Below are positions 9,307 to 18,059 of a DNA stretch of 40,760 nucleotides, in pieces. The DNA is from Burkholderiaceae bacterium (GTDB taxonomy: Bacteria > Pseudomonadota > Gammaproteobacteria > Burkholderiales > Burkholderiaceae_A). Location: positions 1 to 40,760 of the forward strand of contig SGYQ01000014.1 in the NCBI GenBank assembly GCA_004214155.1, in the 5' to 3' direction. The stretch's first letter is position 1; each line of letters starts with the position of its first letter. The translations under genes were made by a program, and so were the position numbers. The notes beneath the pieces are model-generated. The model was not told the origin of the DNA, ran no database searches, and worked only from the letters and a program-made list of their open reading frames with translations.

Positions 9307-10401
9307 ATGATACCCATGGTTGACTTAAAGACTCAATATGAACTCTTAAAGAGTGATATAAATGAAGCGATAAATGAAGTACTAGTTAGTACGAGGTTCA
9401 TTCAAGGGCCTAATGTAAAACAATTTGAAAAAGAAATAGCGGATTATTTCTCTGTTGATTCAAAAAGCATATTTTCTGTTGGCTCTGGAACGGATGCTTT
9501 GCATCTTTCACTTTTTGCTTTAAGTCCCTGCCCTGATGAAGAAATAATAACAACTCCATTCAGTTTTATCTCATCAGCTTGGCCAGCGTCTTATACAAAT
9601 TGTAAATTAGTATTTGTTGATATCGATCCAAATACCTTTAATATTGATTTACAACTACTAGAAAAGGCTATCTCAAAAAAAACTAGAGCAATTATTCCTG
9701 TGCACTTGTTCGGCCAAACTGTAGATATTCCCCAAATCAAGGAAATGATAGCCGGGAAACAAATCGCGATAATTGAAGATTGTGCCCAGGCTTTCGGGGC
9801 TGAGATAAAGGATAAAAAAGTAGGAACTTTTGGCGATTTTGGATGTTTTAGCTTCTTCCCGAGTAAAAACCTGGGTGCTTATGGTGATGGAGGTTTGATA
9901 ATATCTAACAACAGTGAATATTCTGAAAAAATTTCTATGTTAAGAAACCACGGAAGTATTCGCCGTTATCACCATGATATTATTGGATTTAATAGCCGTC
10001 TAGATGAGATACAAGCCGCCATACTGCGAGTAAAATTACAACATATTGATAGATTTAACCATTTACGAAAGAATGTTGCGGCCCAATATAATTTACAAAT
10101 CAAAAACTCAAATGTAACACTCCCTGTTAATGGTGATCATTGTGATCACGTGTTTCATCAATACACGATTCTCAACAACAATAGAGATGAATTACAATCT
10201 TATCTGCATGAAAATGGTGTAAGTTCGGCGATTTATTATCCAATACCCATCCACAAACAGAGTGTCTACAAGTCGTCGCAAGCGAATACTACTCTACGAT
10301 ACGCAGAAGAAATAGCAACAAAATGTCTGTCACTTCCGATATATCCGGAGCTGGGAGTTGATGAGATCAAGTATATAGCAAACCTTATTAACAAATTCTA
10401 G
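9307..10401 (+). CDS. gnnB: GnnB-like UDP-3-keto-GlcNAc aminotransferase (DegT/DnrJ/EryC1 family)
   Basis: This is a PLP-dependent sugar aminotransferase of 364 residues, the length usual for the family. The cofactor lysine is Lys187 in SFFPSKNLGAYGDGG; Asp158 in IEDCAQAFGA should hold the PLP ring nitrogen; GSGTDALHLSL near 59-69 is the phosphate-binding region. The tail has YYPIPIHKQ, as in WbpE and GnnB relatives. It starts two bases after gnnA. The expected reaction is glutamate-dependent amination at C3 of the keto sugar, giving the 2,3-diamino sugar nucleotide that LpxA and LpxD acylate through amide bonds. A role in O-antigen sugar synthesis cannot be excluded from the protein alone; linkage to lpxB argues for lipid A. 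Confidence 0.78.
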   Translation: MIPMVDLKTQYELLKSDINEAINEVLVSTRFIQGPNVKQFEKEIADYFSVDSKSIFSVGSGTDALHLSLFALSPCPDEEIITTPFSFISSAWPASYTNCKLVFVDIDPNTFNIDLQLLEKAISKKTRAIIPVHLFGQTVDIPQIKEMIAGKQIAIIEDCAQAFGAEIKDKKVGTFGDFGCFSFFPSKNLGAYGDGGLIISNNSEYSEKISMLRNHGSIRRYHHDIIGFNSRLDEIQAAILRVKLQHIDRFNHLRKNVAAQYNLQIKNSNVTLPVNGDHCDHVFHQYTILNNNRDELQSYLHENGVSSAIYYPIPIHKQSVYKSSQANTTLRYAEEIATKCLSLPIYPELGVDEIKYIANLINKF

Positions 10402-10411
10402 AAGAAATCCG

Positions 10412-11572
10412 TTGAAAAGGATTCTGATACTAACTGGAGAGAAATCTGGTGAAATAATTGCAAAACCGCTTGTATTAGAAATAAAAAACCAGGTCAAGGA
10501 ATCCGTTCATATCGCTGGAATGACCGGAGACATTCTTTCCCCTCATATTGATGAAACTATTATAAATTCAAGTAATTTTGGAGTAATTGGATTTGTTGAA
10601 GCTCTATCTAAATATCGAGTTCTTAAAAAAGCACAAAATAATATTTTCAGAAAACTAAAAAGTTCAAATTTTGATTTAGTGATTTTGGTAGACTACATTG
10701 GCTTTAACTTAACGATAGGAAAATTCGCAAAAAAGATCGGAGTCCCCGTGATACTGTATGTTGGTCCACAAGTATGGGCATGGAAGAAAAATAGAATAAA
10801 AAAACTGAAAAGGTGCGTTGATTTTATCGGTTTGATATTACCATTTGAGAAAAAATTATATGAAGAAGAATCCTTTCGTACCTCGTATGTTGGGAATCCT
10901 CTTATAGAGTTATTACCTAGAAATATTTCTAAGAATGAAATTGTGGAAAAATTTCCTTTTATAAAAAAAGGAAACATTGTAATTTCATTTCTCCCAGGTA
11001 GCAGGGACTCTGAGATCAAACATCATTTTTTAATTATTTGTGAAGCGATTGTTAAATTATATAGCCAGTATCCGAACGCAAAATTTATAATATCACTTGC
11101 AAAAAAATCTGATATTTCTTTGCCAGAGATAAAAAAAATTGACTCTCTCAAAAAAGATAGAATACCTATTTATATCCGATTTGGAATGACATATGATGTA
11201 ATATTGAGCTCCGATGTGGTGGGTACAGCTTCAGGGACGGCAAGCCTCGAGACAGCATTACTCAAAGTTCCATGTGTGATATTTTATAAATCATCTTTTA
11301 CTTCTTACCTAATTTTTAAAGTATTTTCACTTATAAAGTACATAGGTCTTCCAAATATAATAATGGAGAAGGAAATTGTAACCGAACTTATACAAAATAA
11401 CTTTAATTCCAAGAAGCTTTCCAGAGAAATAATAAAAATCATAGAGATTAAAGATGTAGCTAAGAACCAAATTACGAATTTTAATAAATTAGAAAAAAAA
11501 TTGGGGACAAATAACGCATCAAAAACTATGGCCTCAATTATAACGAGCATTTTGTCAAACTCGAGCCCTTAA
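10412..11572 (+). CDS. lpxB: Lipid-A-disaccharide synthase
   Basis: LpxB joins UDP-diacyl-glucosamine and lipid X into the lipid A disaccharide at the inner membrane face. The 386-residue protein (E. coli 382) begins with the glycosyltransferase loop TGEKSGE and has VGPQVWAWKKNRIKKLKR (around 123-140), LPFEKKLYEEE, FLPGSRDSEIKHH and the donor-site segment GTASGTASLETALLK near 270-285. The start is TTG at 10412, supported by alignment of the first strand, with only a weak AGAAG upstream. It is on the plus strand with gnnAB, opposite to lpxA, and its end overlaps lpxA by 18 bases. Sampled stretches (11041-11160) are about 25-32% G+C against about 42% in lpxA, and the protein is rich in Lys and Ile, which hints at a separate origin. 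Confidence 0.95.
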   Translation: MKRILILTGEKSGEIIAKPLVLEIKNQVKESVHIAGMTGDILSPHIDETIINSSNFGVIGFVEALSKYRVLKKAQNNIFRKLKSSNFDLVILVDYIGFNLTIGKFAKKIGVPVILYVGPQVWAWKKNRIKKLKRCVDFIGLILPFEKKLYEEESFRTSYVGNPLIELLPRNISKNEIVEKFPFIKKGNIVISFLPGSRDSEIKHHFLIICEAIVKLYSQYPNAKFIISLAKKSDISLPEIKKIDSLKKDRIPIYIRFGMTYDVILSSDVVGTASGTASLETALLKVPCVIFYKSSFTSYLIFKVFSLIKYIGLPNIIMEKEIVTELIQNNFNSKKLSREIIKIIEIKDVAKNQITNFNKLEKKLGTNNASKTMASIITSILSNSSP

Positions 11573-12343
11573 ATGAGTACGCAAAATACCTCGCTTCGAT
11601 TCTTTTATAAAATCAATGAATTCTCTCACTTCAGAAAACTGTTCCCCGAGAAAATCTAATTCCTCCAAATTAGGACTGTTCCTTCTCTGAACTAATATCC
11701 GAAATGTTCTTGCTAGGGCGTCAATTAACTTTCTTTCCATTCCTATTCTTCTTAAACCAACTCGGTTTAACCCAATTGCTCTCGCATAATTTCCTGATGC
11801 TAAACAAAAAGGAGGGAGATCTTTGTTAACAGCTGATCCCATGCTAGTAAAGGAGTATCGTCCAATTCTTACAAATTGATGGATAAGGCTAAAGCCTCCT
11901 AATGTAGCATTATCATCAATAAACACATGACCGGCTAATTGAGCTCCGTTTGCCATTAAGATATGATTGCCTAATTTACAATCATGGGCGACATGGCTAT
12001 ATGCCATTATCAAATTATGACTACCCACCTCAGTGATGCTTCTTCCTTTAACAGTACCAGTGCTTAAGGTGCAATTTTCTCTAATAACATTATAGTCACC
12101 AATTAGTAATTTTGTTTTTTCATTTCTATAAGAAACGTCCTGGGGAGGTCCACCAATAACTGAAAAAGGATAAATTAAATTGCCTTTTCCGATGTGGGTA
12201 TGCCCCATGACTGAGATATGGCTCAGTAGCTGAGTACCGTCATCTATCTTTACCTGGTCACCTATTACCGTATAAGGCCCAATGGTAGCACTGGACGATA
12301 TTTCAGCGTTCTTGCCAACAGTTGCAGTCGGATGAATATTCAA
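11555..12343 (-). CDS. lpxA: UDP-GlcNAc (or UDP-GlcNAc3N) O/N-acyltransferase LpxA
   Basis: LpxA puts the first 3-hydroxyacyl chain on the sugar nucleotide of lipid A. The 262 residues form a left-handed beta helix of hexapeptide repeats (PTATVG, SATIGP and so on) followed by a helical tail. The catalytic base is His120 in VAHDCKLGN (E. coli His125), with His139 and His155 also conserved. At the hydrocarbon-ruler position (E. coli Gly173) there is Met168 in FTSMGSAV. Pseudomonas aeruginosa also has Met there and uses 10-carbon chains. The neighbouring gnnAB suggest the acceptor may be the 2,3-diamino sugar. The start is TTG at 12343, six bases beyond the fabZ stop; it aligns with the family start. 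It is the last gene of the rpsB-lpxA operon and converges on lpxB. Confidence 0.95.
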   Translation of the reverse strand: MNIHPTATVGKNAEISSSATIGPYTVIGDQVKIDDGTQLLSHISVMGHTHIGKGNLIYPFSVIGGPPQDVSYRNEKTKLLIGDYNVIRENCTLSTGTVKGRSITEVGSHNLIMAYSHVAHDCKLGNHILMANGAQLAGHVFIDDNATLGGFSLIHQFVRIGRYSFTSMGSAVNKDLPPFCLASGNYARAIGLNRVGLRRIGMERKLIDALARTFRILVQRRNSPNLEELDFLGEQFSEVREFIDFIKESKRGILRTHLRARV

Positions 12344-12349
12344 TTTCTT

Positions 12350-12805
12350 TTAATTTTCTATTTTACGAAGAGCACACATTAAATCAGCTTGAGCACAAGT
12401 GTTGTCCTCAACAGTGGCTATCGCGTTATATTTCCACACTCCACCTCTGACTTTCTCAATAGATACATTTAGATTCAAAACATCACCAGGGACAACTGGC
12501 TTCTTGAATCTACAATTGTCAATACCTACAAAAAAATAAAGCGTGTTATCGTCAGCGGTTTCATTCATTGATTTAAATGATAGAATTCCGGCAGTCTGGG
12601 CAAGGGCTTCTATGATTAGCACTCCAGGCATTACAGGATAGTTAGGAAAGTGTCCCACAAAAAATTCCTCATTAATCGTCACATTTTTTATGGCTGTGAT
12701 CGTCTCGTTTGGCACCAAAGAAATTACCTTATCAACCAAAATGAAGGGGTAACGGTGAGGTAGCGTATCTAAAATTTTTCTAATATCAAGGGTGTCTTTG
12801 CTCAT
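12350..12805 (-). CDS. fabZ: 3-hydroxyacyl-[acyl-carrier-protein] dehydratase
   Basis: FabZ dehydrates 3-hydroxyacyl-ACP to enoyl-ACP in fatty acid elongation and so competes with LpxA and LpxD for the same substrates. The 151-residue hot-dog-fold protein has LPHRYPFILVDKV near the start and the catalytic His52 in GHFPNYPVMPGV with Glu66 in IIEALAQ. The length is normal for the family. It overlaps the end of lpxD by 20 bases and sits six bases before lpxA, the standard position. Nothing unusual. Confidence 0.97.
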   Translation of the reverse strand: MSKDTLDIRKILDTLPHRYPFILVDKVISLVPNETITAIKNVTINEEFFVGHFPNYPVMPGVLIIEALAQTAGILSFKSMNETADDNTLYFFVGIDNCRFKKPVVPGDVLNLNVSIEKVRGGVWKYNAIATVEDNTCAQADLMCALRKIEN

Positions 12806-13826
12806 TATTTTTACAACCTAAATTTTTTAAAAATACTGCAGACTTTTTCCACCTCATTTTTTCCTGCATGGGATATACGCCAACATAACTACCGGATGTC
12901 TTTATGCTCGACATAACGAGAGTCATTGGACCAATAATGCTATTATCAGGAATTTTTACGTGGTCTAAAATTCCAGCCGCACCACCAATTTGACAAGCCT
13001 CACCAATGTGAGCACTGCCAGCAATCCCGACACAACCAGCAATTATTGTGTTTTCACAAACTGTTACGTTATGCGCAATATGAACCAAATTGTCAATTTT
13101 CACCCCTTTTCCAATCATAGTTGGATTAAATGTTCCTGAATCAATGGTTGTATTTGCCCCAATCTCAACATTCTCAGAAATTACTACTCCACCACATTGG
13201 GGAATTTTATGCCACACTTTTTTACTGTCTTGAGAGAAACCAAAACCTCCTCCACCGATAACTGAACCAGAATTAATTATTGAATAATCACCCACCACAA
13301 CATCCTTGTTAATCGTTACATTAGGATGTATGACACAATCACTACCGATCTTAACTCCATTTCCGATGAACGTACCTGCACTTATTTCAGTTTTTGAGCC
13401 AATAATTGATTCCTTCTCTATAACGACATTAGGGCCTATTTTTACTCCTTTTCCCAAAATAACAGAGCTGTGTATAGTTGCTTTAGGGTGAATATTATTT
13501 TCCTCTGTTTGACAGATTGTTGTTAATAATAACGAGCACTTCGCAAAAACCAGTTTTGGATTCGAATGAACTAGAGTTGCAAATTCTTGAGTATCACGCA
13601 CTTTTATTAATTTTTCTAAATCCTGCAATGATGGAGAAACTATTAAAAGAGATGATTTACATTTGTTTACATCATTATTTAGACGTCCACTGGTAAAAAA
13701 AGAGGCAGAACTTTTAGAACCATTAAGTACATCTTTAAACCCATTAATACGCAGAGCATCGTTTCCATATAACTCGCCTCCGAATAAAGCTACCAAATCC
13801 TTAACAGAAATCTCATTTTTGGTCAT
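12786..13826 (-). CDS. lpxD: UDP-3-O-acylglucosamine N-acyltransferase
   Basis: LpxD adds the second 3-hydroxyacyl chain, to the 2-amino group. The 346 residues comprise an N-terminal sugar-nucleotide-binding domain (about 1-105), a hexapeptide-repeat beta helix (about 112-305) and a C-terminal helix. The catalytic histidine in HIAHNVTV is His252 (E. coli His239). The GGGGFGF segment (191-197) is the usual insertion near the substrate. If GnnAB supply a diamino sugar, LpxD would act on a product whose first chain is amide-linked. The gene overlaps skp by 14 bases upstream and fabZ by 20 downstream, implying coupled translation. Confidence 0.97.
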   Translation of the reverse strand: MTKNEISVKDLVALFGGELYGNDALRINGFKDVLNGSKSSASFFTSGRLNNDVNKCKSSLLIVSPSLQDLEKLIKVRDTQEFATLVHSNPKLVFAKCSLLLTTICQTEENNIHPKATIHSSVILGKGVKIGPNVVIEKESIIGSKTEISAGTFIGNGVKIGSDCVIHPNVTINKDVVVGDYSIINSGSVIGGGGFGFSQDSKKVWHKIPQCGGVVISENVEIGANTTIDSGTFNPTMIGKGVKIDNLVHIAHNVTVCENTIIAGCVGIAGSAHIGEACQIGGAAGILDHVKIPDNSIIGPMTLVMSSIKTSGSYVGVYPMQEKMRWKKSAVFLKNLGCKNNEQRHP

Positions 13827-14328
13827 TGAGAGCTTTAATGACCTTTTGAGTTATATCAATATTAGGAGAAGCATATACAGAATTTTCCAAAATCAAATCA
13901 AACTTTTCTTCGACGGCAATTTTCTTTATCGCAGCCCGTGCTTTTTCAACAACAGCAGCAAGTTCTTCATTCTTTCTTTGCGTTAAATCTTCCCTAGCCT
14001 GCCTCTGCTTTCGCTGAATTTCCTTTTCTAGGTTACTAATTTCTCTTTGTGCTTTTTGTTTATCGGAATTTGTCATCACAGACTGCTCTTTATCAAACTT
14101 ACCAGCAAGATTTTTTAATTTTGCTCCCATCTTTTTTAACTCATTATCTCTAGGGGCAAATTCTTTTTTTAACCTATCCTCAGCTTGCTTTGCAATATTA
14201 GCTTTTCTAATCACTTCATCAACTTTTACATAACCCAACTTAGTTTGAGCAAATAAATTTGGACTAATTATTAAAATTTGGAGCAATACAAATAGTTTCA
14301 AACTAATACTCACAAAACTGGGCCTCAT
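13813..14328 (-). CDS. skp: Periplasmic chaperone Skp/OmpH family protein
   Basis: Skp holds unfolded outer-membrane proteins in the periplasm and delivers them to BamA, encoded just upstream. I place the start at the ATG at 14328 (171 residues), because it opens a signal peptide (hydrophobic run ending in NLFAQ) and has AAAGG at correct spacing. The longer frame back to 14397 runs into bamA. The mature chain starts TKLGYVKVDEV, followed by a long charged coiled coil (roughly residues 50-130) forming the tentacles, and ends in a beta segment FDLILENSVYASPNIDIT. It overlaps the lpxD start by 14 bases. The spacing to bamA is 19 bp. Confidence 0.92.
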   Translation of the reverse strand: MRPSFVSISLKLFVLLQILIISPNLFAQTKLGYVKVDEVIRKANIAKQAEDRLKKEFAPRDNELKKMGAKLKNLAGKFDKEQSVMTNSDKQKAQREISNLEKEIQRKQRQAREDLTQRKNEELAAVVEKARAAIKKIAVEEKFDLILENSVYASPNIDITQKVIKALNDQK

Positions 14329-14347
14329 ATTTTTGCCTTTTATTTTT

Positions 14348-16681
14348 CTAAAAGGATGTTCCAAGTTGGAACTGAACTGTTTGAACCTCATCACCATCCC
14401 TTTTTCTTATTGGTTTACCAAAACTGAGCTTTAATGGGCCAACTGGAGAAAACCAATTGAGACCTATTCCTACTGATGCTCTGACTTCCTCAAAACTTAA
14501 TTCTTGCGCCTCTCCCCAAATTGATCCCGCATCAAAGTATCCAAATATACGTATGGTGCGATCACCTGTGTTACCCGGTAAAGGAAAGAGTAATTCGTTG
14601 TTTATAACAACTTTCTTTGTCCCTCCAAGAGAGGATCCATCAACTTCATCTTTTTCACCGATTGACCTGTTAGCAAAACCACGAAGAGAACCAATACCCC
14701 CCGCATAAAAATTCTTGAAAATTGGATACTTAGCCCCTCCAAGTGGGAACCCGTAACCTGTTTCTAGATTCGTGGCATACGTAATGTTTTTAGTTACTGG
14801 CAGGAACCATTGAACCTCATACGTAAGTCTAGCATATTCTACCTCACCTATCGGTGTCGCATAGTCAAAATTGGCTCTTTGTAATGTACCCTTATTGGGT
14901 GCTAAGCCATTGTCTCTGCTATCTCTCATCCAGCCCAAAGACAATACTAACGAATTTGTAGAACAATCTGGTAAATATGGAATACAATAAATTTCAAATC
15001 GTCGTGGAGGTGAAAACCCTAAATTTATATCAGTAGCTTCATATTTCGTTCCAAAAAAGATTTTATCAAACTCCGTAAAAGGAATACCAAACCGAATTCC
15101 AACACCCTTAGAATCAATTTTATAGTCTCCTAACGACGAGATTTGATTGGCATCAAATTTTCTTGTGTAAATATCAAAAGTTCGGCTCACGCCGTCATCA
15201 GTCCAATATGGATTTGTGTAGCTAAAGGCATATGTTTGAGATATGTCACTTGTATTTACTTGAAAAGATAAATTTGTTCCTGACCCTAAAAAATTTCCCT
15301 GTGAGATTCCGGCTGTTAAAACTATATTTTCTGAACTTGAAAAACCTAGCCCTGCAGAGATGCTACCCAGTGGTCTTTCCTCAACCTCAACACCAATATC
15401 CACTTGATCTTGAACTCCGTTTATTGGTAGGGTTTTAATATCTACAGATTGAAAGTAACCCAACCGATCTATTCTTGACCTAGATAATTTGATAGCCTCT
15501 GCATCGTACCAGGCACTTTCTAACTGTCTAAGTTCTCGCCGTATAACCTCGTCCCTGGTTTTTGCGTTTCCACTAATATTGATTCTTCTGACGTACACCC
15601 TGTTCCCAGAATTAACATTTATTTCAAAATTTACCGTGTTCGACTCATCCTTAAATTTGGTTACCGGAAAAGCTCGTGCAAATGCATAACCAAAATCACC
15701 AAGTCTTTCCTGAATTATCACCAAGCTATTTTGTAAATTTATATTTGAAAATACATCCCCAGTTTTTAGTAACAAATTTTCATTAAAATACTCCGACTGG
15801 CCTAGTAGATCTCCAATAATCTTAACCGTACCGACTTTAAACACCTTTCCTTCATTAATCAATATAGAAACAAAAACCTTTGTTCTATCTGGAGAAAGAG
15901 ATACTTGTTTAGAAATAATTTCAAATTTTACATACCCTCTATCAAGATAAAACGAACGTAGTTTCTCTAAATCTCCATCTAATTTTTCTCTGGAGTACTG
16001 ATTTGATTTTGTGTACCAGGATAACCAATTTTTCGTTCTTTGAGAAAAAAGGTTCAGCAAGTCCTTCTCTTCGAATTCGTTTGCTCCATAAATTTTGATT
16101 TCCTCAATTCTAGCGTCATCTCCTTCTTCAATAACTATACCGATTGCTACCCTGTTTCGAAGCAACGGACTGATCGTTGACTCTATCTTAACATTGTATT
16201 TTCCCCTCGATAGATACTGATTTTTAAGCGCCTGTTCAGCTTTTTCAAGAAGATTTCTATTAAAGATTTCTGATTGAAATAAACCTATTTTTTTTAAAGC
16301 CTCAAGAAGCGCTTCTTCTTTGAATTCTTTGGATCCAGAGATATCTATTGAACCTATAGAGGGCCTCTCTTTAAGCTCTACAATTAATGAATTTCCTTCG
16401 AGAAACACCTTGACGTCCTCAAAAAAACCACTGTTAAAAAGTACTTTGATCGCTTCTGAGACTTTTTTTCTATCAACTACCTCTTTTAACTCTATGTCTA
16501 TCAAAGAAAATACTGTTCCCGGCTCTATTCGCTGCAATCCCTCCACTCTGATATCATCAACCACCACGGAAAACTCGCCGGCTAGTTCTTCTTGTTCTGT
16601 AGTTTGCGCAATAGTTGGAGAAATTAATACCAAACAGTTAATACTCAAAATAGCAAGAAAACTAAGTAATGTAAATTTCAT
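14348..16681 (-). CDS. bamA: Outer membrane protein assembly factor BamA
   Basis: BamA is the central channel that inserts beta-barrel proteins into the outer membrane. From the ATG at 16681 it has 777 residues: a signal peptide (hydrophobic run ending SPTIAQ), five POTRA domains over roughly residues 40-430, the first opening with VVDDIRVEGLQRIEPGTV, and a 16-strand Omp85 barrel to the end. The barrel has the loop segment GGIGSLRGFANRSIG (the conserved RGF motif) and the C-terminus is Phe, as required for an outer-membrane beta signal. A TTG at 16693 would add four residues but is less likely. It is followed by skp and preceded by rseP, as is normal. Confidence 0.97.
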   Translation of the reverse strand: MKFTLLSFLAILSINCLVLISPTIAQTTEQEELAGEFSVVVDDIRVEGLQRIEPGTVFSLIDIELKEVVDRKKVSEAIKVLFNSGFFEDVKVFLEGNSLIVELKERPSIGSIDISGSKEFKEEALLEALKKIGLFQSEIFNRNLLEKAEQALKNQYLSRGKYNVKIESTISPLLRNRVAIGIVIEEGDDARIEEIKIYGANEFEEKDLLNLFSQRTKNWLSWYTKSNQYSREKLDGDLEKLRSFYLDRGYVKFEIISKQVSLSPDRTKVFVSILINEGKVFKVGTVKIIGDLLGQSEYFNENLLLKTGDVFSNINLQNSLVIIQERLGDFGYAFARAFPVTKFKDESNTVNFEINVNSGNRVYVRRINISGNAKTRDEVIRRELRQLESAWYDAEAIKLSRSRIDRLGYFQSVDIKTLPINGVQDQVDIGVEVEERPLGSISAGLGFSSSENIVLTAGISQGNFLGSGTNLSFQVNTSDISQTYAFSYTNPYWTDDGVSRTFDIYTRKFDANQISSLGDYKIDSKGVGIRFGIPFTEFDKIFFGTKYEATDINLGFSPPRRFEIYCIPYLPDCSTNSLVLSLGWMRDSRDNGLAPNKGTLQRANFDYATPIGEVEYARLTYEVQWFLPVTKNITYATNLETGYGFPLGGAKYPIFKNFYAGGIGSLRGFANRSIGEKDEVDGSSLGGTKKVVINNELLFPLPGNTGDRTIRIFGYFDAGSIWGEAQELSFEEVRASVGIGLNWFSPVGPLKLSFGKPIRKRDGDEVQTVQFQLGTSF

Positions 16682-16718
16682 GATCAACTTCAAACTATTA
16701 AATTACTACGTATCAGGA

Positions 16719-16746
16719 TATATATAGTACTCTTTTTCCCATTCAA
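16719..16746 (-). promoter_or_regulatory. Candidate bamA promoter
   Basis: On the minus strand TTGAAT (16746-16741) and TATATA (16724-16719) are separated by 16 bp, a fair housekeeping promoter. The -35 overlaps the last codon of rseP. It would give bamA, skp and the lpx genes an extra start inside the long operon. The call is from sequence match only. Confidence 0.35.
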
Positions 16747-18059
16747 AATAAATTTTTTAAATCAATTAGCAGCACAACCATCACTACAAAAAAAATAAAG
16801 GAAACACCAATTTTTTGAAGGATCGAGAGGAAAGCCGTATTAAATGGTTTGCCGCGAATGTACTCAACCAAATAAATTAGAAAATTACCACCGTCTAACG
16901 CTGGTAAGGGCATTAGATTCAATAAACCTATGCTCAGGCTGAGAATGGCTACAGTCAAAATATAGTCAGGATAGCTTCCACTTATTCCTTTACTGAGAAA
17001 AGACCCTGCTTCTAAAGGACTTGAAAAATCAACCGAAGTGCCAGTTAAGAAATTGCCAATTGCTGTAAAAACATATACTACAAAGGAAATTATTATTCCC
17101 CCTGTTTTTTCTAAAGACTCAAATACAGAAAAGGGTTCCTGGTTTGTATAATTAGGGCTGATTTCTAATCCAAGGAGTTCGTTTTCATTCTGCTGTACAA
17201 AAAAATCTATGTTCTTGGTTTTTTCAATGCCTTCTATCTTTTCTCGTGATACAGAAAAAACTTGCCCTGATGATTTGTTAATTATTTTTTCCCTAGACTC
17301 AACTGTATTTAACTGCTCCCCATTGATTGACAAAATTAAATCGTTCTTTTTAAAACCGATCTTTTCTCCCATTGAGTCAGCTTTGACATTTTTGACCCTA
17401 AATCCATTAACACCAGGCAATAAACCAACCCTGGCGACTCCTTCATCAATAATTTTTTTTCGTACTTCCTCATTAAATACTAAATCAATTTCAATTAAGT
17501 CGTCATCTCTTATTATTTTTACAGAGATTTTATGAGCCAGGATAAGTTCGCTTCTCAATAAACTATCAATTTCATTAAAAGAATTCACATTTGAACCATT
17601 AATTGCCACAAACTCATCGTTTTCTTTTAGCCCACTTAATGTGGTACTTAAATTATTTCCCATGTTTCCTAAAATAGGTGATACTTTGTATTCGGTTAAA
17701 AATGACACGGAAAAAATTAATAAAAAAGCGAAGATAATATTTGCAAAAGGACCAGCTAGTGCAACAAATGATTTTTCAACAAATGAACATGAGTTAAAAA
17801 ACTTTGTTGACAATTGATTGCCAAAATTAAGATTAGTTCTATTGTCCTCGTGTAATTGAACATACCCCCCCAAAGGGAAAATAGATAGCTTCCATAGTGT
17901 GCCTGTTCTATCGTGATAGCTGTACAAACTACCCCCAAAACCTATAGAGATCGTCCGAACTCGTACTCCAATTAGTCTGGCCGCTACTAAGTGACCTATC
18001 TCATGAACAAAGATTAACGCCGTGAGAGTTATAAGTAGCATAAAAAAAGACATAATCAT
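16743..18059 (-). CDS. rseP: Site-2 intramembrane metalloprotease RseP
   Basis: RseP cuts the transmembrane anti-sigma factor RseA during envelope stress and clears signal-peptide remnants. The 438-residue protein has the zinc motif HEIGH at 19-23 in the first membrane helix and the third ligand in MPLPALDGGN near residues 385-393 in a later helix. The periplasmic centre holds a PDZ-type region (GLKENDEFVAINGSNV) and a second (GFKKNDLILSINGEQL). Its ATG overlaps the dxr stop by one base (TAATG). The position between dxr and bamA is standard. RseA and the sigma factor are not in the window. Confidence 0.96.
   Translation of the reverse strand: MIMSFFMLLITLTALIFVHEIGHLVAARLIGVRVRTISIGFGGSLYSYHDRTGTLWKLSIFPLGGYVQLHEDNRTNLNFGNQLSTKFFNSCSFVEKSFVALAGPFANIIFAFLLIFSVSFLTEYKVSPILGNMGNNLSTTLSGLKENDEFVAINGSNVNSFNEIDSLLRSELILAHKISVKIIRDDDLIEIDLVFNEEVRKKIIDEGVARVGLLPGVNGFRVKNVKADSMGEKIGFKKNDLILSINGEQLNTVESREKIINKSSGQVFSVSREKIEGIEKTKNIDFFVQQNENELLGLEISPNYTNQEPFSVFESLEKTGGIIISFVVYVFTAIGNFLTGTSVDFSSPLEAGSFLSKGISGSYPDYILTVAILSLSIGLLNLMPLPALDGGNFLIYLVEYIRGKPFNTAFLSILQKIGVSFIFFVVMVVLLIDLKNLF

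Noticed and set aside
14329-14397. Longer Skp starting at 14397
   Set aside because: It would overlap bamA by 50 bases and place 23 polar residues before a good signal peptide; the ATG at 14328 has a Shine-Dalgarno.
16711-16740. Envelope-stress sigma-E promoter upstream of bamA
   Set aside because: GGAAAAA and CCTGA at about 15 bp are only a loose match to GGAACTT and TCTGA; the housekeeping match TTGAAT-16-TATATA is better.
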